Source: Psychrobacter immobilis
Lineage (GTDB): Bacteria > Pseudomonadota > Gammaproteobacteria > Pseudomonadales > Moraxellaceae
Direction of reading: 5' to 3'
DNA: 64,000 nucleotides
NCBI GenBank assembly: GCA_904846145.1
Contig: CAJGZL010000001.1
Span: 620,001 to 684,000 of the forward strand
Below are positions 17,596 through 26,853 of this stretch, piece after piece. Each line of letters opens with the position of its first letter. The stretch's first letter is position 1. The notes under the pieces were generated by a model, which worked only from the letters and a program-made list of their open reading frames with translations, searched no databases and was not told the origin of the DNA. A program made the position numbers and the translations under genes.

Positions 17596-19296
17596 CTATA
17601 ACATGACAAATTCATACTGGCTAAACTCTTCGGTACTAAGCAGGCAGCGCTGCAGGCGCACTGACTGCTGTTCATTATTCATGCGAACGATAACCCGATC
17701 CTGCTCACCAAAATGATAAGCGGGCACTAATAAACTGTTGCCTGTTTGCAAATCATTGTCATCCGCTATAATAAAGCCTGATACAAACCTTAAATTCTTA
17801 CTTTTAGGGTTTGCCAAGCGTAGTCCACAAGGATTGAGTTGATGTCCGAGCACTTGCCATTCCATCTCAGTCATCACCTCATCTCTTATTAACCAACGGG
17901 CAACACCGATAGACCATTTAAGCTTAGTTTCAACCTTTGGTCGGCAGAGCAAAAACAAGCTCATAATTTGTAATGAATAGCGCTCATCTTTGTTATTTGC
18001 TATCTGTTTGGATAGCTGTAGTAATCGATATTGTGACATGACATCGGTACTATCAAAGGTTTCAACGCTAATGCCTGTGACGCTATTAGCTTTAGCAGCT
18101 GCTTTTGGTAAATACTTAGCAGGTAGATCTTGTTGACCTATGATATCGAGTAAATCTCGCTGTTTTGCCACATGATAGTGAATGTTATTAAAGCCTGTGA
18201 GAATAGTCGCTTGCTGCTTGGGACTAATTTTGGACGGCATCGTATTTTTGCGCTCGATATAACGGTAATTAATAGTCAATAAAACATTATTAGTTAAGCG
18301 GTATTCAATAGCATCATTATCACTGTGTTTCAGATCAGCTATACGTAGAATCAAATAGTTCGCTAATGGCTCTAAATCAAGGAATAAGCAAGCATGCTGC
18401 CCATCAAAAGGATCAATAGTAGAGCTGGCGGTCAAATAATTAGGAGGCCTGTCACTATTAAGATCTACAAACACGCGAGTATTGGTTTTTGGGCCTATAC
18501 TGGTGTCAATGTACTCTGCCCAATCAGGGAGCAGGCGCTGAATCAATAAGACACTGGATCGACGCATAGCGCGTACATTCAGTAGACTGTGCAGACACAT
18601 CTGCTTATAAAGCTGATGGATGCTTTTGGCCTGCCGCGTCACCACTTTATTGCTCAAGTCAATATAGGCGATTTCGTAATGGTGCGACTGACCAAAAAGC
18701 TTATTCATCTGTGACCAAATATGCTGGGGTGGCTCTTGCGACAAATAGGCAGTCTCAAACAATAACTTTTGATAAGCAACTAACGATGAATAAACCGCTT
18801 GAGCTAATAATAAAGGTGGTGCTTTGCTCGTTGGCAAAAGCCTGCGCCAACTACCATCCATCTGACTAAAGTGTTGCAAATCCAACGCTTGGCCTTCGCG
18901 TTCAACAATGCCGTCGTAGACCAAAACCGTTAAATAATATAAAGACTTAACTTGCTCAAAATAGCTTATCTGCTCGTGATTAAGTGCGCCCATCTCATAT
19001 ATATAGTGCTTACGTAGCGAGGTGATCAGACGATCGGTTGCACTGCTCATTATACTCATAAGCTCTAAGCACAGCCTGTCACTCAAACCTGGTAAAGTAA
19101 GCTCTGTTAGTATGCTCTCAATTTGCCGTGCTTGTACTTTTTCGCTCTGAGCAGGCAAGCTTGCAGTCCATTGTAATAGCTGCTGCTGTTGCTGTTGCCC
19201 CTCTAAATATCTAAAACCATCTTGTGGTAAAGGCTCTTTATTAGCTAAGTGCTTTTGGAAGGTCGATAGAGTTATCACAAGGGCTCCTAAATGCAA
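17596..19296 (-). CDS. conserved hypothetical protein next to the FimX-like gene
   Basis: This 566-residue protein is largely helical and has no signal peptide or clear membrane segment. A glutamine run is at residues 34-39. The C-terminal 120 residues look like a small beta domain (VARWLIRDEVMTEMEWQVLG, later DRVIVRMNNEQQSVRLQRCL). I do not recognise a named family with confidence. Its placement directly upstream of the FimX-like gene, on the same strand, suggests a shared role in cyclic-di-GMP or pilus control. That is inference only. Confidence 0.75.
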   Translation of the reverse strand: MHLGALVITLSTFQKHLANKEPLPQDGFRYLEGQQQQQQLLQWTASLPAQSEKVQARQIESILTELTLPGLSDRLCLELMSIMSSATDRLITSLRKHYIYEMGALNHEQISYFEQVKSLYYLTVLVYDGIVEREGQALDLQHFSQMDGSWRRLLPTSKAPPLLLAQAVYSSLVAYQKLLFETAYLSQEPPQHIWSQMNKLFGQSHHYEIAYIDLSNKVVTRQAKSIHQLYKQMCLHSLLNVRAMRRSSVLLIQRLLPDWAEYIDTSIGPKTNTRVFVDLNSDRPPNYLTASSTIDPFDGQHACLFLDLEPLANYLILRIADLKHSDNDAIEYRLTNNVLLTINYRYIERKNTMPSKISPKQQATILTGFNNIHYHVAKQRDLLDIIGQQDLPAKYLPKAAAKANSVTGISVETFDSTDVMSQYRLLQLSKQIANNKDERYSLQIMSLFLLCRPKVETKLKWSIGVARWLIRDEVMTEMEWQVLGHQLNPCGLRLANPKSKNLRFVSGFIIADDNDLQTGNSLLVPAYHFGEQDRVIVRMNNEQQSVRLQRCLLSTEEFSQYEFVML

Positions 19297-19429
19297 ATAT
19301 ATTATAACGGCTATAAACAGTTATTGACTTAGTTATCGTTACTTCAAAAAAGCGTACGCTAATACGACACAACTAGTGTTTGATATTAATAGATCGTTGT
19401 AGAGGATCTAGGTAGTTATAGTGAGATAT

Positions 19430-20437
19430 TTAAGAGACTTTGTAAATGTCAATCGGCACCTTAAACGGTCTACTCGTCAGCTCTCTGACTAATTTGGGGA
19501 CTAAATAGCCAGGTAATTGCTCAAGCAATGCCCAATATAGCTCAATCGCCAACTGTTCGCTCAAATCAAAATGTGCGCCGCCATCTACTTTATCAAGTAC
19601 ATGCAGATAATAAGGCAGCACGCCTGCACTGAATAAACGCTGACTAAGCGCAACTTGCAGCTCAACACTATCATTGATATCTTTTAACAATACCGTCTGA
19701 TTGAGCATCGTAATACCTGCATTATTAGCCCGTTGCAGCGCTTGAGCCGTCAAGGTATCAATCTCATTGGCATGATTACAGTGCACGACCATAACGATGC
19801 GACAGCGACTTTGCGCCAATCTATCTAATAATTCGTTATCCAAACGCTCAGGTATCACAATAGGCAATCGGGTATGCAACCTAATAGTGGTAAGCTGCGG
19901 GATAGCCTCAAGCGCATCAAGCCATGCAAATAGACGCCTGTTGGAGACGCTTAGCGGATCGCCACCACTTAAGATAACCTCATCAATCTCGGGATGAGCG
20001 CTAATATAAGCTTTAGTTGCAACTTGTGTGCCAGAATTTGGCATATTTGCATTATAGTCAAAATGTTGACGAAAACAATAGCGACAATGGATAGCGCAGG
20101 CACCTGTTATCGTTAATAGTACGCGCGACTGATACTTGTGTAATAACCCACGGCTTGGGTTATGATCACTCTCACCTAGTGGATCAGTAACGTAGCCCGT
20201 CACTGCTTGTTGCTCACGCTGGTCTGGTAGTACTTGTTTAAGCAGGGGATCATTGGCATCGCCAACGCTCATTTTGGCAACAAATGCACGAGGGACACGC
20301 AGTTTGAAATGAGTCGGCACATATACTTGCGCGCGCAGCGACTCAAGCTGCAATATAGCCAATAGCTCATCAATTGAGCTTACCGCCTCGGATAATTGTG
20401 TTTGCCAGTTTTTTTGTGTGATTAAATGGTTTATCAT
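19430..20437 (-). CDS. epmB: EF-P (R)-beta-lysylation protein EpmB, lysine 2,3-aminomutase-like
   Basis: This 335-residue radical SAM enzyme converts (S)-alpha-lysine to (R)-beta-lysine, which EpmA then attaches to elongation factor P. The iron-sulfur motif CxxxCxxC is in CAIHCRYCFRQHF, and LSGGDPLS is the SAM-binding GGDP motif. Length fits EpmB rather than the longer clostridial aminomutase, which has an extra C-terminal domain. It is divergent from efp across 129 bases, the usual arrangement. EpmA is not in this window. Confidence 0.95.
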   Translation of the reverse strand: MINHLITQKNWQTQLSEAVSSIDELLAILQLESLRAQVYVPTHFKLRVPRAFVAKMSVGDANDPLLKQVLPDQREQQAVTGYVTDPLGESDHNPSRGLLHKYQSRVLLTITGACAIHCRYCFRQHFDYNANMPNSGTQVATKAYISAHPEIDEVILSGGDPLSVSNRRLFAWLDALEAIPQLTTIRLHTRLPIVIPERLDNELLDRLAQSRCRIVMVVHCNHANEIDTLTAQALQRANNAGITMLNQTVLLKDINDSVELQVALSQRLFSAGVLPYYLHVLDKVDGGAHFDLSEQLAIELYWALLEQLPGYLVPKLVRELTSRPFKVPIDIYKVS

Positions 20438-20566
20438 AACACTCTAGTATGTCTGCTTAAAAATCAACATTATACGTAATCTCAGCTTACTATCAAAACA
20501 TACCTGTCAAACTGCTCAGGCCTTATATTAGAAACAATTGTTAAAAACAATCATTAGGAGTATTTT

Positions 20567-21139
20567 GTGGCAAGTTTTTCTACCAATGAATTTAAAGCAG
20601 GTCTAAAAGTCATGCTCGATGGCAACCCTTGTGCCATTACGGAAAACGAGTTTGTCAAACCTGGTAAAGGCCAAGCCTTTAATCGCGTTAAGCTACGTAA
20701 CTTACGTAGTGGTAAAATGTTAGAGCAGACCTTCAAGTCAGGTGATAGCTTGGAGGCCGCTGATGTCATCGATACTGAAATGAACTATCTGTATAACGAT
20801 GGTGAATTTTGGCACTTTATGCATCCTGAGAGCTTTGAGCAATTACAAGCAGATAAGACTGCGATGGGCGACTCAACACAATGGTTAAAAGAGAACGGTA
20901 ACGATCTGTGCACTATTACCTTATTCAATGGCGTCCCTTTATCTATCACTCCGCCAAACTTTGTTGAATTGACCATCACCGAAACAGATCCTGGTGTTCG
21001 CGGTGATACTTCAGGCGGCGGCGGTAAGCCTGCTATCTTAGAGACTGGTGCGGTAGTACGAGTCCCTTTATTTGTCCAGCAAGGCGAAGTCGTCCGTGTT
21101 GATACGCGTACCAGCGACTATCAAACTCGTGTCAGTTGA
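20567..21139 (+). CDS. efp: elongation factor P
   Basis: This 190-residue EF-P rescues ribosomes stalled at polyproline. The modification lysine is K34 in [13 protein letters not shown], the site of beta-lysylation by EpmA/EpmB. The divergent epmB gene supports that pathway. The start codon is GTG at 20567 with TAGGAG upstream, which places the lysine exactly at position 34. The C-terminal [19 protein letters not shown] and [12 protein letters not shown] match the OB domains of the family. Confidence 0.97.
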   Translation: MASFSTNEFKAGLKVMLDGNPCAITENEFVKPGKGQAFNRVKLRNLRSGKMLEQTFKSGDSLEAADVIDTEMNYLYNDGEFWHFMHPESFEQLQADKTAMGDSTQWLKENGNDLCTITLFNGVPLSITPPNFVELTITETDPGVRGDTSGGGGKPAILETGAVVRVPLFVQQGEVVRVDTRTSDYQTRVS

Positions 21140-21214
21140 TATGACTGTCAGTTAATATAATAGTGCTTCAACAGTACAGTCACCAAAATTTAAAATGAAT
21201 ATAATGTTCTAAGC

Positions 21215-21266
21215 AGTAATGAAAAAGGCGCAACGATTCTATAATCGATGCGCCTTTTTCATTACT
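21215..21266. terminator. bidirectional terminator between efp and the kinase relic
   Basis: AGTAATGAAAAAGGCGCA pairs with TGCGCCTTTTTCATTACT, with an extra CGAT/ATCG stem inside. A-runs and T-runs flank the GC core on both strands, so it can stop transcription from either of the convergent genes. Confidence 0.85.
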
Positions 21267-21340
21267 TATAATACCGAACTATAGCTCATCTAAGGTATCG
21301 TCCATTTGATATTGAATGACAGCTAATACCATTAAAATAA

Positions 21341-23178
21341 TTATGATCTTTTTCTCAATGCCTGTCTATGCATCAGCCAATACTGAACCAAAGCGTTGAG
21401 CTGATCCTTCTTAAAAGGTTTGGTACAATAATCTTGCATACCTACTTGTAAGTACTTTTTGCGCTCACCGTCCATTGCATTGGCAGTGAGGGCGATAATT
21501 GGAGGCAAGGTATCCGCATCATATAGCTCACGTAGTCTGAGGGTCGCTTGTACCCCATCCATAATCGGCATAAAGTGATCCATCAATATAATTTCATAGC
21601 GCTGTGGGTCAGCGGCAAAGGTTTCAAGCGCTTGTTGACCATCCGTGACATGGGTAACGGTATGACCGCTATCAACAAGGGCCTTTTTGGCTATTAGTGC
21701 ATTAACATTATCATCCTCAACGAGTAGAATATGTCCAACCAGCTCTGAGACTGACTTGAGCATACCACCATTTGACTGCTGCCATGCGTTGTACTCTTGC
21801 TGCTCAAGGGTCGGTAATGGCAGTAAGACCTGAAAGGTAGTCCCTATCCCAAACTCACTACTGACCGAGATATGACCGCCCATCAGATTCACTAAAGATT
21901 TGCATATTGACAAGCCTAAACCTGTACCACCATAGAGCCGATGGGTTGATTTATCCGCTTGATTATAAGCATCAAATATGACACCCAATGACTTAGGCTT
22001 GATACCGACTCCATTATCAATCACCTCAATACATAATGTCATCTCTTTGGAATCTACGCTATAGTCGCCAGCAGCATCAGCGCTTTGCTCAACTGTTTTC
22101 ATCTCACCAAAATTGTAATGAGTCATTAATTTTGCAGGATTCTGGGTGCTCGTTTTATCTTTGTTAATACGGGTACTATGAGCGGGTATCTGACCATGAG
22201 CTAGTCTGGCATGCGTGACATTGATACTAATGCGCCCGCCCCTGCGTGTGAACTTGACTGCATTACTGACCAAATTTGCCTGAGACGTACGGGGTCTCCG
22301 AGCATATAAGGTGATAGCTGTTCGGTATAATGAAAGTCTAAAGTTAGGCCAGATTGACGGGCTTTCATAGCAAATAAATTGATAACATCGTGACACACTG
22401 TCGCCAAGTTTATGGGTACTGCTTCAATAGTCATTTTGCCTGATTCGACTTTTGATAAATCCAAAATACCATTGATTACCGACAATAAGTGCTCAGTGGA
22501 TATGTCTATATTATCCACGTAGCTTTTTTGCTCATCATTGAGTTTAGTATCATTGAGCATCTCAACCATGCCTATGATGCCATTCATAGGAGTGCGAATC
22601 TCATGACTCATATTAGACAAAAAATCTGACTTCATTTGATTGTCTTGTTTGGCTTGATGCTGCTTTTTTTGCAGACGTAAAGTGTCTGCTACTATCTCTG
22701 CAAATTGTGCTAATTGCTCGGCTTTTTTATCATCAAAATCGAAATTGGGTTCAGTGTCAATGACACATAACGAGCCTAAACGATACGTGGTATTACCATC
22801 ACGTATGATAATGGGTGCACCTGCGTAAAAACGCAGGAAAGGCGCCTCTGTCACTAATGGGTTGCTTGCAAAGCGCTCATCCGCGGTTAGATCAGGGACA
22901 ACAAACACCTGGTTGGATAACACCGTATAGTTGGAAATAGCCACTTCACGAGTTGTCGTACAGACACTCCCTAAGCCATGGACAGCTCTTAAGTATTGCG
23001 TGTCTTCATCCATAAAGGTAATGGTAACTATTGGAAAGTCAAAAAATAGTTTTACCAAATCAGTGAGCCTTGCAAAAGCAGGCTCATGGTCATTATTGAG
23101 CACTTCGTATTCGTGCAATTTTGCAATGCGGTATTTTTCATCTACTGCAAAGGGGTATTGTAAAGTAGACAAAATCAT
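21341..23178 (-). pseudogene. hybrid sensor histidine kinase broken by a frameshift
   Basis: The first part (22201-23178) encodes a GAF domain and a HisKA domain with the phospho-acceptor in [15 protein letters not shown], ending near GDPVRLRQ. In another frame, the second part (21341 to about 22275) resumes at [14 protein letters not shown] (N-box). It continues through the G boxes IDNGVGI and GTGLGLSICKSL to a receiver domain with Asp in IILMDHFMP. A complete kinase would read RLRQ, a few residues, then NLVSNA, so the break lies at 22271-22278 inside the ATPase domain. An ATG lies at 23178 beside GAGGGAG; a TTG at 23187 is also possible. The product is unlikely to phosphorylate. The input signal is unknown. 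Confidence 0.85.
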
Positions 23179-23232
23179 CTCCCTCAATTAGTGTAATAAC
23201 GACCCTGTCAGTCAGTGCCATAATCGAATGTT

Positions 23233-23281
23233 CAAAAGCCCATAACTCAATTTATTCATTAAATTGAGTTATGGGCTTTTG
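23233..23281 (-). terminator. terminator overlapping the tcdA stop
   Basis: CAAAAGCCCATAACTCAATTTA pairs with TAAATTGAGTTATGGGCTTTTG around a five-base loop (22-base arms). One arm encodes the last seven residues and stop of TcdA (SKAHNSI). On the minus strand the hairpin ends in TTTTG, which fits intrinsic termination after tcdA. Confidence 0.7.
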
Positions 23282-24095
23282 ATAATTTAGTTAACATATT
23301 TAGTGCTTCACTAACCATAATCATCGCCACAACTGAGGTGACGGTAACTGCTGAGCCGTAACCGCCACAATGTAAGCCACCCGCTTGACCCGCTTTATTG
23401 ACCTTTGGCGGCTGAGTTGAATAAACGCATTTGATACCGAACTTCTCTTTTAGTGCTTTATTAATGCCTTTTTCAAAACGCAGCTTATAGCGCAGTCTTG
23501 CCAGCAAAGGATCCTGACAACTCTCCTTTAGATCACTCACTGTAATCTGTCGCGGATCTGTTTTGCCACCCGCTCCGCCTGCACAGATAAGCTTGAGCTT
23601 ATTGAAGCGGCAGTGCAATGCGATAGCCAGCTTAGCACTCATATCGTCAACACAGTCCAAAACGATAATAGCTTGTCCCTCAAGCGCTGCTTGTTTAGCA
23701 GTATAGCGACTGGGTAGTAGATCCGCCACATTTTCAGGAGTCAAAAAGTCATCTATTAGTTCGAGCTTTATTTTTGGGTTAATCTCATGCATTCGCTGAC
23801 CCATAGCCGCAATTTTGCTTTGACCAAAACTGCTATCAAGCGCGGGCAGTTGTCTGTTGACATTAGAGGCAACTAGCACATCCATATCTATTAGCGTCAC
23901 CTGACCTACCGCGGTACGCGCAAGGGCTTCAGCTACCCAAGAGCCAACACCGCCAATGCCAATCACATAGATATGAGCAGAGGCAAAAGCATCAAAAGCA
24001 CTATCACCATATAAGGTCTGTGTGCCTTTAAAGCGGCGCTGGTACTGGCCGCTATCTTCATTAGTAGTTATGTTTGCAGACTGATTTTGACTCAT
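23259..24095 (-). CDS. tcdA: tRNA threonylcarbamoyladenosine dehydratase
   Basis: This E1-like ThiF-family enzyme of about 278 residues cyclises t6A37 to ct6A in tRNAs decoding ANN codons. The ATP/nucleotide-binding motif GIGGVGSWVAEALAR is followed by IDMDVLVASNVNRQ. CVDDMSAKLAI and the C-terminal hydrophobic segment TVTSVVAMIMVSEALNML are typical of TcdA/CsdL. The frame is open to 24176, but the ATG at 24095 (MSQNQSAN) gives the usual length and avoids overlapping the TatD gene. It is 49 bases downstream of that gene in the same direction. Confidence 0.92.
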   Translation of the reverse strand: MSQNQSANITTNEDSGQYQRRFKGTQTLYGDSAFDAFASAHIYVIGIGGVGSWVAEALARTAVGQVTLIDMDVLVASNVNRQLPALDSSFGQSKIAAMGQRMHEINPKIKLELIDDFLTPENVADLLPSRYTAKQAALEGQAIIVLDCVDDMSAKLAIALHCRFNKLKLICAGGAGGKTDPRQITVSDLKESCQDPLLARLRYKLRFEKGINKALKEKFGIKCVYSTQPPKVNKAGQAGGLHCGGYGSAVTVTSVVAMIMVSEALNMLTKLSKAHNSI

Positions 24096-24144
24096 AATAA
24101 ATGGATATCTTGTTGATAAATAAAATCTATAGCTAAACTGTGTC

Positions 24145-25197
24145 TTAGTAACCCCAATCGGTCTGTAGCGCTTCACAACTGTTCTGCCATAGCTGCTCAG
24201 CTAACTTGGCAGGATCTACTGCTAATAATTCGCTCAACGCACTCAATACCCAAGGCAGATTAGCAGGCACATTTCTATGATGGTTATCAGGCCTTTGCCA
24301 TTCGTCATTAGCTCTTTGCGACTGTGACAAAGAAGCAGCTGAAGACGGCGCGGTTGTAGAGTCCTGAGTGTCACTATTAGCTACAGTGTCAGCGCCAACT
24401 TGGCATTGCATAGGTGTCATATCAGGACAGTCCGTCTCAACTACCAGGCAGCCTATACCATATTCACTGACCACCGCTTGAATAGCTCGCCGTAGCTTTT
24501 TGGCATTGGGGTTACTCACTTGTCCTGTAACCCCAAGCTTAAAGCCTAGTTTTACAAAGGCCTTGGCCTCTTGCTCGCCGCCACTAAAACTATGGGCGAT
24601 ACCACCGAGTTTATGCGCGTCATAATCATGAGCTTTTAATATCGCCAGCGCCTCTGCATGAGCTTTACGGATATGGAGCATCACAGGCAGTCGATGGGTC
24701 ACTGCCATATCAAGTTGCGCTCGAAAAAATCGCTGCTGCTTAGCAACGTTTTCAGGGGTTTTCATGGTGTCCGTAAAGGTATCTAAGCCAATCTCACCGA
24801 TAGCTAGAGGTCGCGATTGATCCAGCATCTGCGCCATTTTCTGCAAGTGTGCGTCGGTATGCTGCTCAATATAGAACGGATGCAGCCCAAGAGCAATATG
24901 CGCTTGTGGATAGCATATTGCTTTAGACTCTTCATGAATAAAGGTTTTAGTAGACTCAGGGTCATGTTGATTAAGGAAATTATAAGTACTATACAGTCGA
25001 TCAAAGTGCTGATATAAATATCCGACTAATACTAAATGCTGCACGCCATTAGCATAAGCTTGTGCCGCTTGCATACCTCTATCGCTATCAAATACAGGCG
25101 CATCAAAATGAGTATGCGTATCAATTAAATGATAGCTATTCGATAGAGTTAAACCCTTTAAAGGTGATTTTAGCGTAATAGATGGTATGGCAGACAC
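24145..25197 (-). CDS. TatD-family metal-dependent hydrolase
   Basis: This 350-residue TIM-barrel hydrolase of the TatD DNase family has all its metal ligands visible. They are HTHFD near the N-terminus, Glu in AIGEIGLD, His in VMLHIRKA, His in GIAHSFSGG and Asp in ETDCPDM. It is about 90 residues longer than E. coli TatD. The extra length lies in an inserted Ser/Thr/Asp-rich region near residues 265-295 and in the region around residues 80-95. It probably forms an operon with tcdA. Confidence 0.9.
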   Translation of the reverse strand: MSAIPSITLKSPLKGLTLSNSYHLIDTHTHFDAPVFDSDRGMQAAQAYANGVQHLVLVGYLYQHFDRLYSTYNFLNQHDPESTKTFIHEESKAICYPQAHIALGLHPFYIEQHTDAHLQKMAQMLDQSRPLAIGEIGLDTFTDTMKTPENVAKQQRFFRAQLDMAVTHRLPVMLHIRKAHAEALAILKAHDYDAHKLGGIAHSFSGGEQEAKAFVKLGFKLGVTGQVSNPNAKKLRRAIQAVVSEYGIGCLVVETDCPDMTPMQCQVGADTVANSDTQDSTTAPSSAASLSQSQRANDEWQRPDNHHRNVPANLPWVLSALSELLAVDPAKLAEQLWQNSCEALQTDWGY

Positions 25198-25347
25198 GGA
25201 TAGCTTCTTATTTTGATGGATATAATGATCAAAGTTGCTATTGTATCAAATGACAAGCGGCGACTGATAGACATTTAGCGTGAGGGCTTACAAGTTGAGT
25301 ACAGGCTTAAGCTGCTCTTTTTGCACGATGCTAAGCTCCTTGTACTA

Positions 25348-26331
25348 CTAATCCTCTTGTACTATATAATAAGTCTTAATCAGCCCTTCTAACAAATCAT
25401 AAGGCACTATGAGATCTACGGCAGTAGTGTGCGCGTTGATCAGCTCTCCTGACTGATAAACCATATGTAAACCCTGATCATCTAAATACCACTGCTTGGA
25501 CAATTGCAGCGGCCTGTCATCAAGTTGATTTTTTGCGACGCCTTGGCTAATTAGCCAATTCTTTTTTGCCTTTTGCAAGCTCGTTAGGAGCTGATTTTTA
25601 TTGACCTCAGGTAATAATACATCTTCGATAGTCAGCTGTAGCTTTTTTTCGACATCAAGCATCACGTAGCTTAGACGCTGAGCACTACTATCACGCTCTT
25701 CGGTCGAACGCACTGAGAGATAGCCCGTTGCGATCGTTGCAAGAACGCCCTGATCGTTAGTATTACTATGGACTGGGTGTAGCACTAATTCTGTATCAAT
25801 GCGCTCATAGATAGGTAGCGTATCGGTCTCATTATCACCGTATTCGACTTGTTTCAGTAACCTCAAAATCGTATTTTTAGCAATTTGATCTTGACTTGCC
25901 AGCGGCGCTTCTGGTGCTAGTACTTGCGCGATGGTCTTCCACATGATGCTCGTGAGCCACGGCTGCTTAGGTATGAATTCCAGTACATTTAGCTCAAAAT
26001 ACTGGCAGATCTTTTCGTTAGCATCACAATTAGGCTGGCGCGCGATAGCTTGTTGCTTATTGGTTTTAATAGCGGTGACTTGTTGATTCTCTAAATCATT
26101 ATTCAAACTGCTATCAGCGATAGGTGCTGTACCTTGTGTGTTTACAGGTGCAACGGTGATTTTGTCATCGATATCAGTAGCTAGCTCATTGTTGGATTTG
26201 ATCTCAGCTTGTTGCTCAAACATAGACTTTGGCTGCTGCTCACAACTTAGTAAGCCACCCGTAGCCGCTATTAGTATACTCAATGCTAACCAATTTGCCT
26301 TGAGTTTTGGCACGCTTGCTTGAGCTTTCAT
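25348..26331 (-). CDS. RsiV/DUF3298-type lipoprotein
   Basis: This 327-residue exported protein has a signal peptide ending in a lipobox (GGLLSC, about residues 25-30). A low-complexity linker and a DUF3298-like C-terminal domain follow (LVLHPVHSNTNDQGVLATIA through VDLIVPYDLLEGLIKTYYIV). The domain occurs in RsiV, the lysozyme-binding anti-sigma factor, but no anti-sigma segment or sigma-factor gene is visible here. It is probably an outer-membrane-anchored periplasmic protein of unknown role. Confidence 0.8.
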   Translation of the reverse strand: MKAQASVPKLKANWLALSILIAATGGLLSCEQQPKSMFEQQAEIKSNNELATDIDDKITVAPVNTQGTAPIADSSLNNDLENQQVTAIKTNKQQAIARQPNCDANEKICQYFELNVLEFIPKQPWLTSIMWKTIAQVLAPEAPLASQDQIAKNTILRLLKQVEYGDNETDTLPIYERIDTELVLHPVHSNTNDQGVLATIATGYLSVRSTEERDSSAQRLSYVMLDVEKKLQLTIEDVLLPEVNKNQLLTSLQKAKKNWLISQGVAKNQLDDRPLQLSKQWYLDDQGLHMVYQSGELINAHTTAVDLIVPYDLLEGLIKTYYIVQED

Positions 26332-26463
26332 AATCTTGAGCTGCCATAAAAGTTATCGTAAAAGTTTTAATACCGAAGTTTTCAATAGTAAGGTATTACA
26401 ATTATAGAATATTGTGCAGTTTTAGACTAGCTAAATACATTGATAAAGACAACTTTTAAACAT

Positions 26464-26637
26464 TTACTGATTAGGATTTTCGACTTTGCTGTTAACCTGC
26501 TCACTTTGATCACCACTGGCTTTACGACTACTGCGCCTTGGAATTAACAATAAAGCAACGCCAACTGCCGTCAAAGCTAGCCACTTTTTTTTACTATTCA
26601 TTTTACTATCTTTTCTACTCTCATGTTGGTTAGCCAT
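26464..26637 (-). CDS. small single-helix membrane protein (57 residues)
   Basis: The frame runs from ATG at 26637 to TAA at 26466-26464. It encodes a basic start (MANQHESRKDSKMNSKKK), one hydrophobic helix WLALTAVGVALLLIP and a hydrophilic tail RRSSRKASGDQSEQVNSK. AAGGAAACAG lies ten bases upstream of the ATG and is a credible ribosome binding site. It sits between the DUF3298 gene and gspD on the same strand. No family recognised. Confidence 0.55.
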   Translation of the reverse strand: MANQHESRKDSKMNSKKKWLALTAVGVALLLIPRRSSRKASGDQSEQVNSKVENPNQ

Positions 26638-26853
26638 GGTTTTGCTGTTTCCTTTTTAAAACAAGCTGACTATATTTATACTTTACTCACAGCTAAATTC
26701 AAGACCTTTTATACAAAAAATGTTATGACTCTATATATCTGCTTTCTGGGCTAAAGTTGCAGCCTACGCTACGAGAAGTTAATTAAATCTTTGATTACTC
26801 GTTGAATGGCTTTATATATTAAAGGCTACTGCTAGAAGCCATTCAATCAATAC

